The position numbers and the translations under genes are program-made. A stretch of DNA of 64,000 nt from CAIWHR01 sp963773195 (GTDB taxonomy: Bacteria; Pseudomonadota; Gammaproteobacteria; Burkholderiales; Casimicrobiaceae). Shown here in pieces: positions 9,714 to 18,816 of the stretch; the stretch's first letter is position 1; every line of letters begins with the position of its first letter. The notes under the pieces are model-generated. The model made no database searches, was not told where the DNA came from, and saw only the letters and a list, made by a program, of their open reading frames with translations. The stretch spans positions 1 to 64,000 of the forward strand of contig CAVZAE010000003.1 of assembly GCA_963773195.1 (NCBI GenBank), given 5' to 3'.

Positions 9714-10808
9714 TCAGTACGAATAGAACATACGTTGAATTTCCTTCGTGTCACTAGTCTTGGTGAGCGCGAGCATTAGCAGGATACGAGCCTTCTGCGC
9801 ATTTAGCGTATCGGAGACAACGAAATCCAGCTCATCGTCCTTTGCTTCGCCATTGCGGGCGACGATGCCGTTGCCGACACGGCTTGACCGCACAACGATC
9901 ACGCCCTTCTTGCGCGCCTCGACCAACGCTGGCTCGACGGCAGGACGCGCCAGGCTGCCGTCGCCAACCCCTGCGTGGACAATACCCTTATCGCCGGCGG
10001 CGACAAACGCGTCGATCGGGATTCGGTTCATGTTGGCATACCCATAGACGATATCGACAGCGGGCAGCGAATCCAGCTTGGCGACGTCGAACTCAGTATC
10101 GGCGGTATGTTTGCGCGTCGACACGCGGTAGAAATGCGGCTTGTTGTCCTGCATATAGCCCAGGAAGCCGAGTTCCCAACTGCGGAACGTGTCGGCATTG
10201 GATGTATTGGTCTTCGTAACGTCGCGTGCGCCGTTAATCTGGTCATTGAGGACCACGAGCACGCCTTTGCCCACCGCCTCCTCGCTGCCGGCGAGAGTCA
10301 CGGCGTTGTAGAGATTGACTGGTCCATCGGCAGATATCGCGGTCGAGGGCCTCATCGCGCCCACGATCACCACTGGCTTCTTGCTCTTGACGACGAGATT
10401 GAGGAAGTACGCAGTCTCCTCGATCGTGTCGGTACCATGGGTTATCACAATACCGTCAACGTCGTCCTGCGCGAGTAGCTCGTTTACCCGCTTGGCGAGT
10501 TTGAGCCAGTACTCGTTGTTCATGTTCTCGCTGGCGATTTGGAATACTTGCTCACCCTTGACGTTGGCTACTTTCTTCAACTCCGGGACGGCCTCAATCA
10601 ATGACTGCACCCCGACGGTCGCTGCGGTATAGCCGACGGTGGTGGTACTGCTGGCACCGGTGCCAGCGATCGTGCCGCCGGTGGCCAGGATCGTGACGTT
10701 GGCGAGCTTCCCCGCTTCTCTCGCCAAGGCGCCGGGAACGGCTAACAGCAGCGCCAAGCCTAGGCAAAGCGCGGGAAACAGATGTTCATGTCTGTGGTCG
10801 AGTTTCAT
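9714..10808 (-). CDS. ansB: Periplasmic L-asparaginase, type II
   Basis: Hydrolyses L-asparagine (and often glutamine) to aspartate and ammonia in the periplasm. The 364-residue protein has a signal peptide ending 'PGALA' near residue 29. Both catalytic signatures are present: 'ATGGTIAGTG' with the nucleophilic Thr, and 'ITHGTDTIEET' with the second Thr and Asp. The C-terminus 'IQRMFYSY' is typical of the family. An AAGGAG stands just before the ATG at 10808; a GTG directly upstream is less likely. It faces the aap operon tail to tail, and the aspartate it releases would be a substrate for Aap or Glt transport. The 250 bases separating it from aapP contain no gene I recognise. Confidence 0.93.
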   Translation of the reverse strand: MKLDHRHEHLFPALCLGLALLLAVPGALAREAGKLANVTILATGGTIAGTGASSTTTVGYTAATVGVQSLIEAVPELKKVANVKGEQVFQIASENMNNEYWLKLAKRVNELLAQDDVDGIVITHGTDTIEETAYFLNLVVKSKKPVVIVGAMRPSTAISADGPVNLYNAVTLAGSEEAVGKGVLVVLNDQINGARDVTKTNTSNADTFRSWELGFLGYMQDNKPHFYRVSTRKHTADTEFDVAKLDSLPAVDIVYGYANMNRIPIDAFVAAGDKGIVHAGVGDGSLARPAVEPALVEARKKGVIVVRSSRVGNGIVARNGEAKDDELDFVVSDTLNAQKARILLMLALTKTSDTKEIQRMFYSY

Positions 10809-11453
10809 CACTTCTCCTTGTCGGCAAATGGAAGAAGGCGCATTGCCGCGGCGACCTAGCCTACTCCCTCACTCCGAAATGTCACGCACGGGCGTTCGGG
10901 CGAACCCTTCGCTTTCGCGTCCAGCGTCGGCGCACGTTTCCAAGCGGGACACAGGCGACGTGGCAAGACACCTCCCATCGGAGCAATGCCCAAACCACCC
11001 GGGGTGTCGACGAATCCCGTGAGTACGGTCGCAGTTGCGCATGACCGCGAGTCAGACGGGTGGACGTGACTTAATCGGATGAACGGCTGCTTCTGAACTG
11101 CGACTGGTCGCTGTGAGAGGACCAGGAAACAGCGCTACTTGCGCTTAGTACCGATTTCACAAGCACTTGCTGTGGCGTCTCCTAAACCTAGCAGGTGTTG
11201 CGCTGACCCGTTGAATCCTGGCAAGCGACTGCGGCGGCGTGCGTCGCCGGGCGCGACCTGAGCGCAGTCCGAAGCGCGGCGCCGCGCGGGCTGCGAGCGC
11301 CCGCGGCGATCAAAAACCATGCTGTCGACACGCCTTTCCTCTCTATCGGGGGAGGCGTAGGATTCGCCCCTGCGAACACAGGTCCGGCGCGAATCGTGCT
11401 TCTCGCGTCGCTGTCAGAACAAGGACCTGGCGCGGCCACAGGAGAAAAAGCGT
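10809..11453. other. 645-base intergenic region
   Basis: Divergent spacer between the asparaginase gene and the oxidoreductase operon; it should carry both promoters. Around 11041-11120 there is text loosely like the dispersed repeat ('gaccgcgagtcag', 'ggctgcttctg'), too weak to count as a copy. No reading frame here has a convincing start site or recognisable product. Confidence 0.4.
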
Positions 11454-13322
11454 TTGAAGCCCACGGATATCGCGCAGCCCGACTATTTTCACAAAGTCGT
11501 CGATTGCCAATGGGCCTGCCCGGCCCACACTGCCGTACCCGAATACATCCGGTTGATTGCTGCGGGCCGCTACGCGGACGCCTATCTCGTCAACTGGGAA
11601 TCCAATGTCTTTCCGGGGATTCTGGGTCGAACTTGTGATCGGCCGTGCGAGCCCGCGTGTCGTCGCGGTCGGGTCGAAGAGGGCGGTGACGGCAAGGGCA
11701 AGCCCGAGCCGGTCGCCATCTGCCGGCTGAAGCGCGTCGCCGCCGACTACAAGGACGACATCCGCGACCGACTACCGGCACCTGTGGTGACGAAAAACGG
11801 CAAGCGCATCGCGCTGGTGGGCGCGGGCCCGGCCTCGCTGACCGTCGCTCGCGACCTGGCGCCGCTCGGCTACGAGTGCGTCGTCTTCGACGGCGATGCG
11901 CAAAGCGGCGGGATGATGCGCACGCAGATCCCGAAGTTCCGACTTCCGGAATCGGTCATCGACGAAGAGACCGGCTACGTGCTTGATCTCGGCGTCGACT
12001 TTCGCCCGGGCCGGCGGATCGACAGCCTCAAGGCGCTGCTCGCCGAAAAGTTCGACGGGGTATTCATCGGCAGCGGCGCGCCGCGCGGGCGCGACATCGA
12101 CATTCCCGGCCGGCGCGAGGCCGCCGCGCACATCAAAATCGGGATCGACTGGCTCTCGAGCGTGTCGTTCGGCCACACGACGTCGATCGGCAAGCGTGTC
12201 GTCGTGCTGGGCGGCGGCAACACGGCGATGGACTGCTGCCGCAGCTCGCGGCGCTTGGGCGGCGAGCAGGTCGACGTCGTCGTCCGCTCCGGCTTCGACG
12301 AGATGAAAGCGTCGCCGTGGGAGAAGGAGGATGCCATGCATGAAGGCATCCCCATCCACAACTTCCTGGTGCCGAAGGCGTTCACGCACGAGGGCGACAA
12401 GCTCACCGGCGTCACGTTCGAAAAGGTCGAGGCGAAGAAGGACGCGAAGGGCCGGCGCCAGCTCGTTCCCACTGGCGAGCCCGACGTCCATTTTCCCTGC
12501 GACGACGTGCTGGTCGCGATCGGCCAGGAGAACGCATTTCCATGGATCGAGCGCGACCTCGGCATCGACTTCGACGAGCACGGCATGCCCGTCGTCGATT
12601 CGGTGACGATGGCGTCGACACGCGCGGGAGTGTTCTTCGGCGGCGATGCCGCGCTCGGGCCCAAGAACATCATCTGGGCTGTCGCCCATGGTCACTCCGC
12701 CGCGATCTCGATCGACCTGCTCTGCCGCGGCGAGGACATCGCCAAGCGCCCGCCGCCGCACACTTCGCTCATCTCGCAGAAGATGGGCATTCACGAGTGG
12801 AGCTACGACAACGCCATCGTGCCCGCGCATCGCTTCCGCGTGCCGCTCAAGGACACGAAGCTCGCGCTGAAGAGCATCAAGATCGAGGTCGAGCTCGGCT
12901 ACGACCCGAAGCTCGCGTTCGCCGAGGCGCAGCGCTGCCTGAATTGCGATGTGCAGACGGTGTTCACCGATCGCCTCTGCATCGAGTGCGACGCGTGCGT
13001 CGACATCTGTCCGATGGATTGCATCAACTTCACCGCGAACGGGGAGGAAAGTGACCTCCGGCCGCGGCTGCGCGTACCGGCGGAGGATCCGTCGCAGGAC
13101 CTCTACGTGTCGGGCGCGCTCAAGACCGGTCGGGTGATGGTCAAGGACGAGGACGTCTGCCTCCACTGCGGGCTTTGCGCGGAACGCTGCCCGACCGGCG
13201 CGTGGGACATGCAGAAGTTCCTGCTCGACATGGCGCACGCGAGCGATCGTTGTCGTGTGCGGACCGTGGCGGGACCCGCGCGCCGCGAGCCGGTCCGTCC
13301 CGGCGCGCTGGCCGGGGAGTGA
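11454..13322 (+). CDS. FAD/NAD(P) and Fe-S diaphorase subunit of a 2-oxoacid oxidoreductase
   Basis: Predicted electron-transfer subunit of 622 residues related to the small subunit of glutamate synthase. The N-terminal domain has the Fe-S cysteines 'CQWACPAH' and 'CDRPCEPACRRG'. Then come an FAD-binding motif 'VGAGPASLTVARDL' (about residue 122), an NAD(P)-binding motif 'VLGGGNTAMDCC' (about 251), and a C-terminal ferredoxin-like part with 'CIECDACVDICPMDC' and 'CLHCGLCAERCPTG', enough cysteines for two more [4Fe-4S] clusters. Its stop is three bases before the start of the next gene. It should pass electrons between the 2-oxoacid oxidoreductase encoded downstream and NAD(P). Substrate and pyridine nucleotide preference cannot be read from the sequence. 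The starting codon is TTG or GTG-like ('gcgtttgaag', 11454 region); the reading frame and RBS 'aggag' support it. Confidence 0.85.
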   Translation: MKPTDIAQPDYFHKVVDCQWACPAHTAVPEYIRLIAAGRYADAYLVNWESNVFPGILGRTCDRPCEPACRRGRVEEGGDGKGKPEPVAICRLKRVAADYKDDIRDRLPAPVVTKNGKRIALVGAGPASLTVARDLAPLGYECVVFDGDAQSGGMMRTQIPKFRLPESVIDEETGYVLDLGVDFRPGRRIDSLKALLAEKFDGVFIGSGAPRGRDIDIPGRREAAAHIKIGIDWLSSVSFGHTTSIGKRVVVLGGGNTAMDCCRSSRRLGGEQVDVVVRSGFDEMKASPWEKEDAMHEGIPIHNFLVPKAFTHEGDKLTGVTFEKVEAKKDAKGRRQLVPTGEPDVHFPCDDVLVAIGQENAFPWIERDLGIDFDEHGMPVVDSVTMASTRAGVFFGGDAALGPKNIIWAVAHGHSAAISIDLLCRGEDIAKRPPPHTSLISQKMGIHEWSYDNAIVPAHRFRVPLKDTKLALKSIKIEVELGYDPKLAFAEAQRCLNCDVQTVFTDRLCIECDACVDICPMDCINFTANGEESDLRPRLRVPAEDPSQDLYVSGALKTGRVMVKDEDVCLHCGLCAERCPTGAWDMQKFLLDMAHASDRCRVRTVAGPARREPVRPGALAGE

Positions 13323-13324
13323 CG

Positions 13325-15205
13325 ATGGACGCCAAGGTCACGCCTCCACGCATCAACGATTTCGTCGTCAAGTTTGCGAACGTCAATGGCTCGGGCTCGG
13401 CGTCGGCGAACGGATTGTTCGCACGCGCGGTGCTGCGGATGGGCGTGCCGGTGTCGGCGCGCAACATCTTCCCGTCGAACATCCAGGGGCTGCCGACCTG
13501 GTACGAGGTGCGGGTGTCCGAGAAGGGCTGGCGCGGCCGCCGCGGCGGCGTCGACCTGATGGTCGCGATGAATCCGCAGACCTGGGACAAGGACCTGGCC
13601 GAGCTCGATGTTGGCGGAACGCTGTTCTACGACTCGACCCGCCCGGTGCCGCCCTCGCGGATGCGCGAAGACATCACTGCCATCGGGATGCCGCTGACGG
13701 CGATCTGCAATGCGGAGTACACCGACGCCCGCCAACGCCAGCTCTTCAAGAACGTCATCTACCTGGGCGCACTGGCTGCGCTGCTCGACATCGACACGGC
13801 CGAGATCGAGAAGCTGATCGCCGAGCAGTACAAGGGCAAGGAGTCGCTGCTCGAGCCCAATCGCAAGGCGCTGCGCATGGGTCGCGACTATGCGCTCGCG
13901 AACTTCACGTGCCCGCTTCCGATCCGCGTGCGGCGCGCGACCGCGGTAGGAGACCGCGTCTTCATCGACGGCAACAGCGCCGCGGCGCTCGGCTGCGTCT
14001 ATGGCGGCGCCACGGTCTGCGCGTGGTACCCGATCACCCCGTCCTCGTCGCTTGCCGAGGCGTTCCAGAAGCACTGCCGGAAGTTCCGCGTCGACAAGGC
14101 GACCGGAAAGCACAAGTATGCGATCGTGCAGGCCGAGGACGAGCTCGCCTCGATCGGCATCGTGATCGGCGCCGCATGGAACGGTGCGCGCGCATTCACC
14201 GCGACGTCGGGCCCGGGCATTTCGCTCATGCAGGAATTCATCGGCCTCGCTTATTTCGCCGAGATTCCCGCGGTGCTCTTCGACATTCAGCGCGGCAGCC
14301 CGTCGACCGGAATGCCGACGCGCACTCAACAAGCCGATCTCATTTCCTGCGCCTACGCCTCGCACGGCGACACCAAGCACGTGCTGCTCTTCCCCGAGGA
14401 CCCGAGCGAGTGCTTCACGATGGCCGCCGACGCGCTCGACCTCGCCGACCGGTTGCAGACGCCGATCTTCGTCCTGTCCGACCTCGACATCGGCATGCAG
14501 GATTGGCTGACCGCTCCACTCGCGTGGGACGACAATCGGAAACTCGACCGTGGCAAGGTGACGACTCGCGGTGAGCTCGATGCCGGCAAGGATTTTGGCC
14601 GCTATCTCGATATCGATGGCGACGGCATTCCGTATCGCACGTACCCGGCAACGCATCCCACGAAGGGCTCGTTCTTCACCCGTGGCACGAGCAAGGACCG
14701 CTACGCGCGCTATACCGAGGAAGGGCCGGCCTACGTCGACAACATGGAGCGGCTCCTGCGCAAGTTCGAGACGGCCAAGACCCTTGTTCCGGCACCCGTG
14801 ATCGAGAACGCCGCAGCACCGACGCGGGCCGGGGTGATTTGGTTCGGTTCGACCGGCGCGGCAATGGCGGAATCGCTGGCGGCGCTCGAGGCCGACGGCA
14901 TCCTGCTTGACCGGCTCCGCATTCGCGCGTTCCCGTTCGCGGACGCCGTCCCCGAGTTCATCGCAGCGCACGACAGGGTGTTCGTCGTCGAGCAGAACCG
15001 CGACGCGCAGCTGAAGACGCTGCTCGTCAACGAGTGCGGGATCGATCCGGCCAAGCTCGTCTCGGTCCTCCACTACGACGGCACGCCGATCACGGCGCGC
15101 TTCATCATCGAGGAGGTCGCAGAGAAGGCGGCCGTGTTCAACGTGAAGCCGCTCCGGGCAAAGGAGCGACAGGTGAGCGCGGGCGGCCAGAAGGTCGGTG
15201 ACTGA
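13325..15205 (+). CDS. 2-oxoacid:acceptor oxidoreductase, fused gamma-alpha subunit
   Basis: Protein of 626 residues. Residues about 1-190 match the gamma domain ('NVNGSGSASANGLFARAVLRMG', here split: 'NGSGSASANG' and 'ARAVLRMG'). From about 200 comes the pyrimidine-binding alpha domain with the family signature 'YPITPSSS', 'AEDELASIGIVIGA' and 'ATSGPGISLM'. The C-terminal third is the transketolase-C-like part ('VFVVEQNRDAQLKTLL'). Together with the next gene it forms the thiamine-diphosphate core that oxidatively decarboxylates a 2-oxoacid and coenzyme A to acyl-CoA, with electrons leaving through Fe-S clusters. Gamma-alpha fusion is the KorA layout. ATG at 13325 lies directly after the upstream stop codon, so translation is probably coupled. 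Confidence 0.9.
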   Translation: MDAKVTPPRINDFVVKFANVNGSGSASANGLFARAVLRMGVPVSARNIFPSNIQGLPTWYEVRVSEKGWRGRRGGVDLMVAMNPQTWDKDLAELDVGGTLFYDSTRPVPPSRMREDITAIGMPLTAICNAEYTDARQRQLFKNVIYLGALAALLDIDTAEIEKLIAEQYKGKESLLEPNRKALRMGRDYALANFTCPLPIRVRRATAVGDRVFIDGNSAAALGCVYGGATVCAWYPITPSSSLAEAFQKHCRKFRVDKATGKHKYAIVQAEDELASIGIVIGAAWNGARAFTATSGPGISLMQEFIGLAYFAEIPAVLFDIQRGSPSTGMPTRTQQADLISCAYASHGDTKHVLLFPEDPSECFTMAADALDLADRLQTPIFVLSDLDIGMQDWLTAPLAWDDNRKLDRGKVTTRGELDAGKDFGRYLDIDGDGIPYRTYPATHPTKGSFFTRGTSKDRYARYTEEGPAYVDNMERLLRKFETAKTLVPAPVIENAAAPTRAGVIWFGSTGAAMAESLAALEADGILLDRLRIRAFPFADAVPEFIAAHDRVFVVEQNRDAQLKTLLVNECGIDPAKLVSVLHYDGTPITARFIIEEVAEKAAVFNVKPLRAKERQVSAGGQKVGD

Positions 15206-15207
15206 AC

Positions 15208-16263
15208 ATGACGTATCTCGCGAAACCGAAGCTCCACCATCCGGACCTGCCGAAGAACGCCCTCGGCTACACCCGACGTGACTACGAAGGCGCGATCTCG
15301 ACCTTGTGCGCCGGCTGCGGCCACGACTCGATCTCGGCGGCGATCGTCCAGGCATTCTTCAACCTCGACGTCGAACCGCATCGCGTGGCGAAGCTGTCCG
15401 GTATCGGCTGCTCGTCGAAGACGCCGACCTACTTCCTCGGCAACTCGCATGGCTTCAACAGCGTCCACGGCCGGATGCCGTCGGTACTGACGGGCGCCAA
15501 CCTCGCGAACCGCGACCTGATCTACCTGGGCGTCTCCGGCGACGGCGACTCGGCATCCATCGGCATCGGCCAGTTCATGCACGTGCTGAGGCGCGGCGTG
15601 AACATGGTCTACATCGTCGAGAACAACGGCGTCTACGGCCTGACCAAGGGCCAGTTCTCGGCGACCGCCGACAAGGGCTCGCGGGCCAAGCGCGGTGCGG
15701 TCAACTGCGACGAGCCGATCGACATGGTGATGCTCGCGCTGCAGATGGGTGCCACGTTTGTCGCCCGCGCGTTCTCGGGCGACAAGGATCAGCTGATCCC
15801 GCTGATCGAAGCCGCCGTGCTGCACAAAGGCGCTGCGTTCATCGATGTGGTCTCGCCATGCGTCGCGTTCAACAACCATCCGGGCTCGACCAAGAGCTAC
15901 GACTACGTGCGCGAGCATAACGAGGCCGTGAACTTCCTGGACGTGATGGTGCCGCGCGAGCCGATCGCAGCCGAAATCCCGGCGGGCGAGGTGCGCGACA
16001 TCGTGATGCACGACGGCAGCACCGTCCGACTGCGCAAGGTGCACCCGGAATTCGATCCGGCGAACAAGATCGCCGCGATGAACTACCTGCAGGAGCGCCA
16101 TGCGGTGGGCGAAATCGTCACCGGGCTCCTCTACGCAGAGCCCGACGCCCGTGATATGCATGACGCGCAGGAAACGGTCGAGGCGCCGCTCAATTCGCTT
16201 GCCGACGCCGACCTCGTCCCCGGCAGCGCGGCGCTCGCCGCGTTGAACGCGACTCTCCGTTAG
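15208..16263 (+). CDS. 2-oxoacid:acceptor oxidoreductase, beta subunit
   Basis: Thiamine-diphosphate-binding subunit of 351 residues. 'CAGCGHDSISAAI' carries the conserved cysteines, and 'GDGDSASIGIGQFMHVL' followed by 'NMVYIVENNGVYGLTKGQ' is the Mg/ThDP-binding motif. 'GIGCSSKTP' is another family hallmark. The gene starts with ATG one or two bases after the alpha stop and ends the three-gene operon. This subunit together with the fused gamma-alpha protein forms the core enzyme. The operon ends 45 bases before asmA, which has its own -10-like box. Nothing in the window supplies a ferredoxin gene, consistent with the dedicated diaphorase subunit doing the job. Confidence 0.92.
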   Translation: MTYLAKPKLHHPDLPKNALGYTRRDYEGAISTLCAGCGHDSISAAIVQAFFNLDVEPHRVAKLSGIGCSSKTPTYFLGNSHGFNSVHGRMPSVLTGANLANRDLIYLGVSGDGDSASIGIGQFMHVLRRGVNMVYIVENNGVYGLTKGQFSATADKGSRAKRGAVNCDEPIDMVMLALQMGATFVARAFSGDKDQLIPLIEAAVLHKGAAFIDVVSPCVAFNNHPGSTKSYDYVREHNEAVNFLDVMVPREPIAAEIPAGEVRDIVMHDGSTVRLRKVHPEFDPANKIAAMNYLQERHAVGEIVTGLLYAEPDARDMHDAQETVEAPLNSLADADLVPGSAALAALNATLR

Positions 16264-16296
16264 CGCTTGCGATTCCGCGCCGCAATCGGTGCGGGG

Positions 16297-16302
16297 TAGA
16301 AT
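16297..16302 (+). promoter_or_regulatory. -10 box TAGAAT, six bases before the asmA start
   Basis: TAGAAT ends six bases before the ATG at 16309. Transcription starting seven bases downstream of this box would begin at the A of the start codon, giving a leaderless message. No good -35 hexamer stands at 16-18 bases. The same spacing occurs before mobB, the NAD(P)HX repair gene and a small gene at 61.3 kb. Confidence 0.4.
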
Positions 16303-16308
16303 CGCTGC

Positions 16309-18267
16309 ATGAAGGCGTTCTGGATCATCCTCGCGATCGCGGGCGGCCTCGTGCTGCTCGTGCTCATCGGCGTTGCGATCGCCGTCTGGACGGTCGATGT
16401 GAACGAGTTCGTCGCACCCGTCCAGGCGAAGGTGAAGAGCGCGACGGGTCGCGAGCTCACGATCGGTGGCAAGGTCAACCTGTCGCTGGGCCTCGAGCCC
16501 AAGATCGTGTTCGACGACGTCCGCTTCGGCAACGCGCCGTGGGCCAAGGACAAGGAGTTCGCCACGGTCAAGCACGTCGAGGCCGATGTCGCGCTGCTGC
16601 CGCTCCTGAAGAAGCGCTTCGAGGTGATCCGTCTCACGCTGGTCGAGCCCAGGATCTCGCTGGAGACAGGACCCGGCGGCAAGGTGAACTGGGACTTTGG
16701 AGGCACCGGGTCTGCGCCGGCCCCGGGCGCGGCGAGCGCGGGCGCGGCATCGATGCTCGCATCGTTCGGCATCGGGCAGGTCGAAATCGAGAACGGCAGC
16801 GTCACCTACCGCGACGACGCGTCCGGCAACGTTACGCGGGTCGTGATCGACCGCTTCACGGCACAGGCGCGGACGCCGACCTCACCGATCAACACCGAGT
16901 TCAAGGGCTCTGTCGATGACATCCCCATCGCGCTGACGGGCAACCTGGGACCGCTCGACGCGCTGCTCGCGCGCCGCTCGCCATTCCCGGTCTCGGTCGA
17001 TGGGCAGGTCGCGGGCCGCAAGACCAACATGGGCGCGAAGGTCCAGTTTGCGCAGGACTCGACCAAGCTCGACGAGCTCAACCTCGTGTTCGGTTCGAGC
17101 AAGATCACGGGCGAGGCGACTATCGTCAACGGACCGCCGAAGAAAGTGTCGCTCCGACTGTCGTCGCCGTCGATCGCGGTCGCCGACCTGAAGCTGCCGG
17201 TCGCTGTCGCGGCCGCGGGTGCAGCCGCTCCTGCCGCCAAGGCGCCCGAGCCGGCGAAGAAGGGCTCGATCTTTTCCGACGCGCCCGTGTCGTTCGCGGG
17301 ACTTGCGGGCGGCGACGTCGACGGCGACATCACGATCGGCGAATTGAAGCTCGACGACAAGCAGAAGCTCGACGACGTCCACGCGCGTTTCACGGTGCGC
17401 GGTGCGCACCTCGAGGCGAACGAGCTGCAGGCGAAGACGATGGGCGGCACCGTCCACGGCTCGCTCAAGGTCGACGCGACCAATCCGCAGGCTCCGACGC
17501 TCGTGCTCGTGGGTCAGGCCAACGGCCTCGACCTGGCGACGATCCTCGCCGCCGCCGGATCGCCGCGTCAGGTCAGGGGTGGCCGAACCGACGTGACCGT
17601 CAACGTGACGACGCGCGGGGTGAGCGAGCGGCAATGGGCGCACAACGCGAGCGGTTCCGTGCTCGCGGTGGTGGGGCCCGCGAGCGTCGCCAATTCGAAG
17701 GAGACGGAATCCGACCTGGGCAAGATCGCGCAGGCGGTCAATCCGTTGCGCGGCAGCCAGTCCGAAACCGACCTCAAGTGCGCGGTCGTGCGGCTCCCGC
17801 TCCACGATGGCATCGCGCACATCGACCATTCGATCGCGGCGGAGACGCGCGAGATCGGCGTGCTCGCGAGCGGCACGATCGATCTGCGCGACGAGACGCT
17901 CGACCTCGCCGTTACGCCGCGCTCGCGCGTGACGCTGCCCGTCGACATTGCTCAGCTGGCGTCGCTCGTGCGCGTGCATGGTCCGCTGGCATCGCCGGCG
18001 GTCACCGTCGACGCCCAGGCCGCGGCCGCAACGATCGCGACGCTCGGCGCGGCCGCCAGCAAGGGTGGCCTTGCGGCGGTCGGGGCCGCACTCGCGGGGA
18101 AATCCGGCGCGGCGACGGGTCCCGAGCCGTGTGACGTCGCCCTTGGGAAGGCGCCGGCGCCCACGGCCGCCGGCAGTTCGACGACCGCACCGGCCGCGGG
18201 TCCTATCAAGCTCCCCACGAACCAGGACGAGCTCAATAAGGCGCTCGGGAAGCTTTTCGGCCGCTGA
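16309..18267 (+). CDS. AsmA family protein
   Basis: Protein of 652 residues with one N-terminal membrane anchor ('FWIILAIAGGLVLLVLIGVAIAVW', given here as 'ILAIAGGLVLLVLIGVAI') and a long periplasmic part. The segment following the anchor ('VNEFVAPVQAKVKSATGREL') and the repeated beta-strand pattern are typical of AsmA/YhjG proteins, which are thought to help move or assemble lipids at the cell envelope. The C-terminal 100 residues are rich in Ala, Pro and Gly and look disordered. No envelope operon surrounds it. The ATG at 16309 has no Shine-Dalgarno sequence, which fits a leaderless transcript. Confidence 0.88.
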   Translation: MKAFWIILAIAGGLVLLVLIGVAIAVWTVDVNEFVAPVQAKVKSATGRELTIGGKVNLSLGLEPKIVFDDVRFGNAPWAKDKEFATVKHVEADVALLPLLKKRFEVIRLTLVEPRISLETGPGGKVNWDFGGTGSAPAPGAASAGAASMLASFGIGQVEIENGSVTYRDDASGNVTRVVIDRFTAQARTPTSPINTEFKGSVDDIPIALTGNLGPLDALLARRSPFPVSVDGQVAGRKTNMGAKVQFAQDSTKLDELNLVFGSSKITGEATIVNGPPKKVSLRLSSPSIAVADLKLPVAVAAAGAAAPAAKAPEPAKKGSIFSDAPVSFAGLAGGDVDGDITIGELKLDDKQKLDDVHARFTVRGAHLEANELQAKTMGGTVHGSLKVDATNPQAPTLVLVGQANGLDLATILAAAGSPRQVRGGRTDVTVNVTTRGVSERQWAHNASGSVLAVVGPASVANSKETESDLGKIAQAVNPLRGSQSETDLKCAVVRLPLHDGIAHIDHSIAAETREIGVLASGTIDLRDETLDLAVTPRSRVTLPVDIAQLASLVRVHGPLASPAVTVDAQAAAATIATLGAAASKGGLAAVGAALAGKSGAATGPEPCDVALGKAPAPTAAGSSTTAPAAGPIKLPTNQDELNKALGKLFGR

Positions 18268-18352
18268 AGCCATCTGTCTGGCGGGCGCTTGACGCCGATC
18301 AAGCTGCGCGAACGACGGCCGCTTAACATGTCGTATAAGATCGTTGGCTGCC

Positions 18353-18748
18353 ATGACCCGTAAGCCAAGACGCTTCGCTGCCTGGCTCGGCATCCTGGGA
18401 ATCGCCTTTGCCCAGGTTGCCGTAACGGCGCACGCCTGCCTGACCGGCGCCGCCGTGCACGCTTCGGCTGCGAAAGCAGTTGCGATGGCGCACGAAGGTC
18501 ATTGCGCCGGTGTGTCGCCCGGCACGGCGCCGATGGCACCCAGCAGCAACGCGTGCGAAGTGCAGTGTACCGACGGTGCGCCGACGGGTGCCGCGCCGGA
18601 TCTGCCGCCCGTGGTGCTCGCCGCGCTGCCGGTAGCATCCGCGCCGGTCGTCTTCACGCTCGCCCGACAGACGTGGGATCGCATGTCGCTCGAAGCCACG
18701 AGCGCACGGCCACCTCCGCAGCTCCAGTTCGTTCGCTTCCTGAATTGA
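18353..18748 (+). CDS. Small exported Cys/His protein preceding the metal efflux operon
   Basis: Protein of 131 residues with an N-terminal signal sequence ('FAAWLGILGIAFAQVAVTA') directly followed by a Cys and then 'MAHEGHCAG' and 'SNACEVQCTDG'. The scattered Cys, His and Met residues could bind a soft metal. The end 'PPPQLQFVRFLN' is shared, as I remember, by unnamed proteins placed ahead of RND metal-efflux genes in betaproteobacteria. It stands 68 bases upstream of the outer-membrane factor gene, same strand. No established function; a periplasmic metal-handling role is inference from composition and position. Confidence 0.6.
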   Translation: MTRKPRRFAAWLGILGIAFAQVAVTAHACLTGAAVHASAAKAVAMAHEGHCAGVSPGTAPMAPSSNACEVQCTDGAPTGAAPDLPPVVLAALPVASAPVVFTLARQTWDRMSLEATSARPPPQLQFVRFLN

Positions 18749-18816
18749 TCTCCACCGCGGTTTGACGCGGGCGCGCGGGTGCGCGCTCGCGGACGAACAC
18801 GTCTCGTGGAGGTCGC

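Noticed and set aside
11041..11120. A seventh copy of the dispersed repeat
   Set aside because: Only scattered words match and the block order is lost. A similar weak trace near 46740 was also left out.
13103..15355. A 750-codon minus-strand open frame
   Set aside because: Antisense to the oxidoreductase alpha gene; composition and lack of any motif mark it as a shadow.
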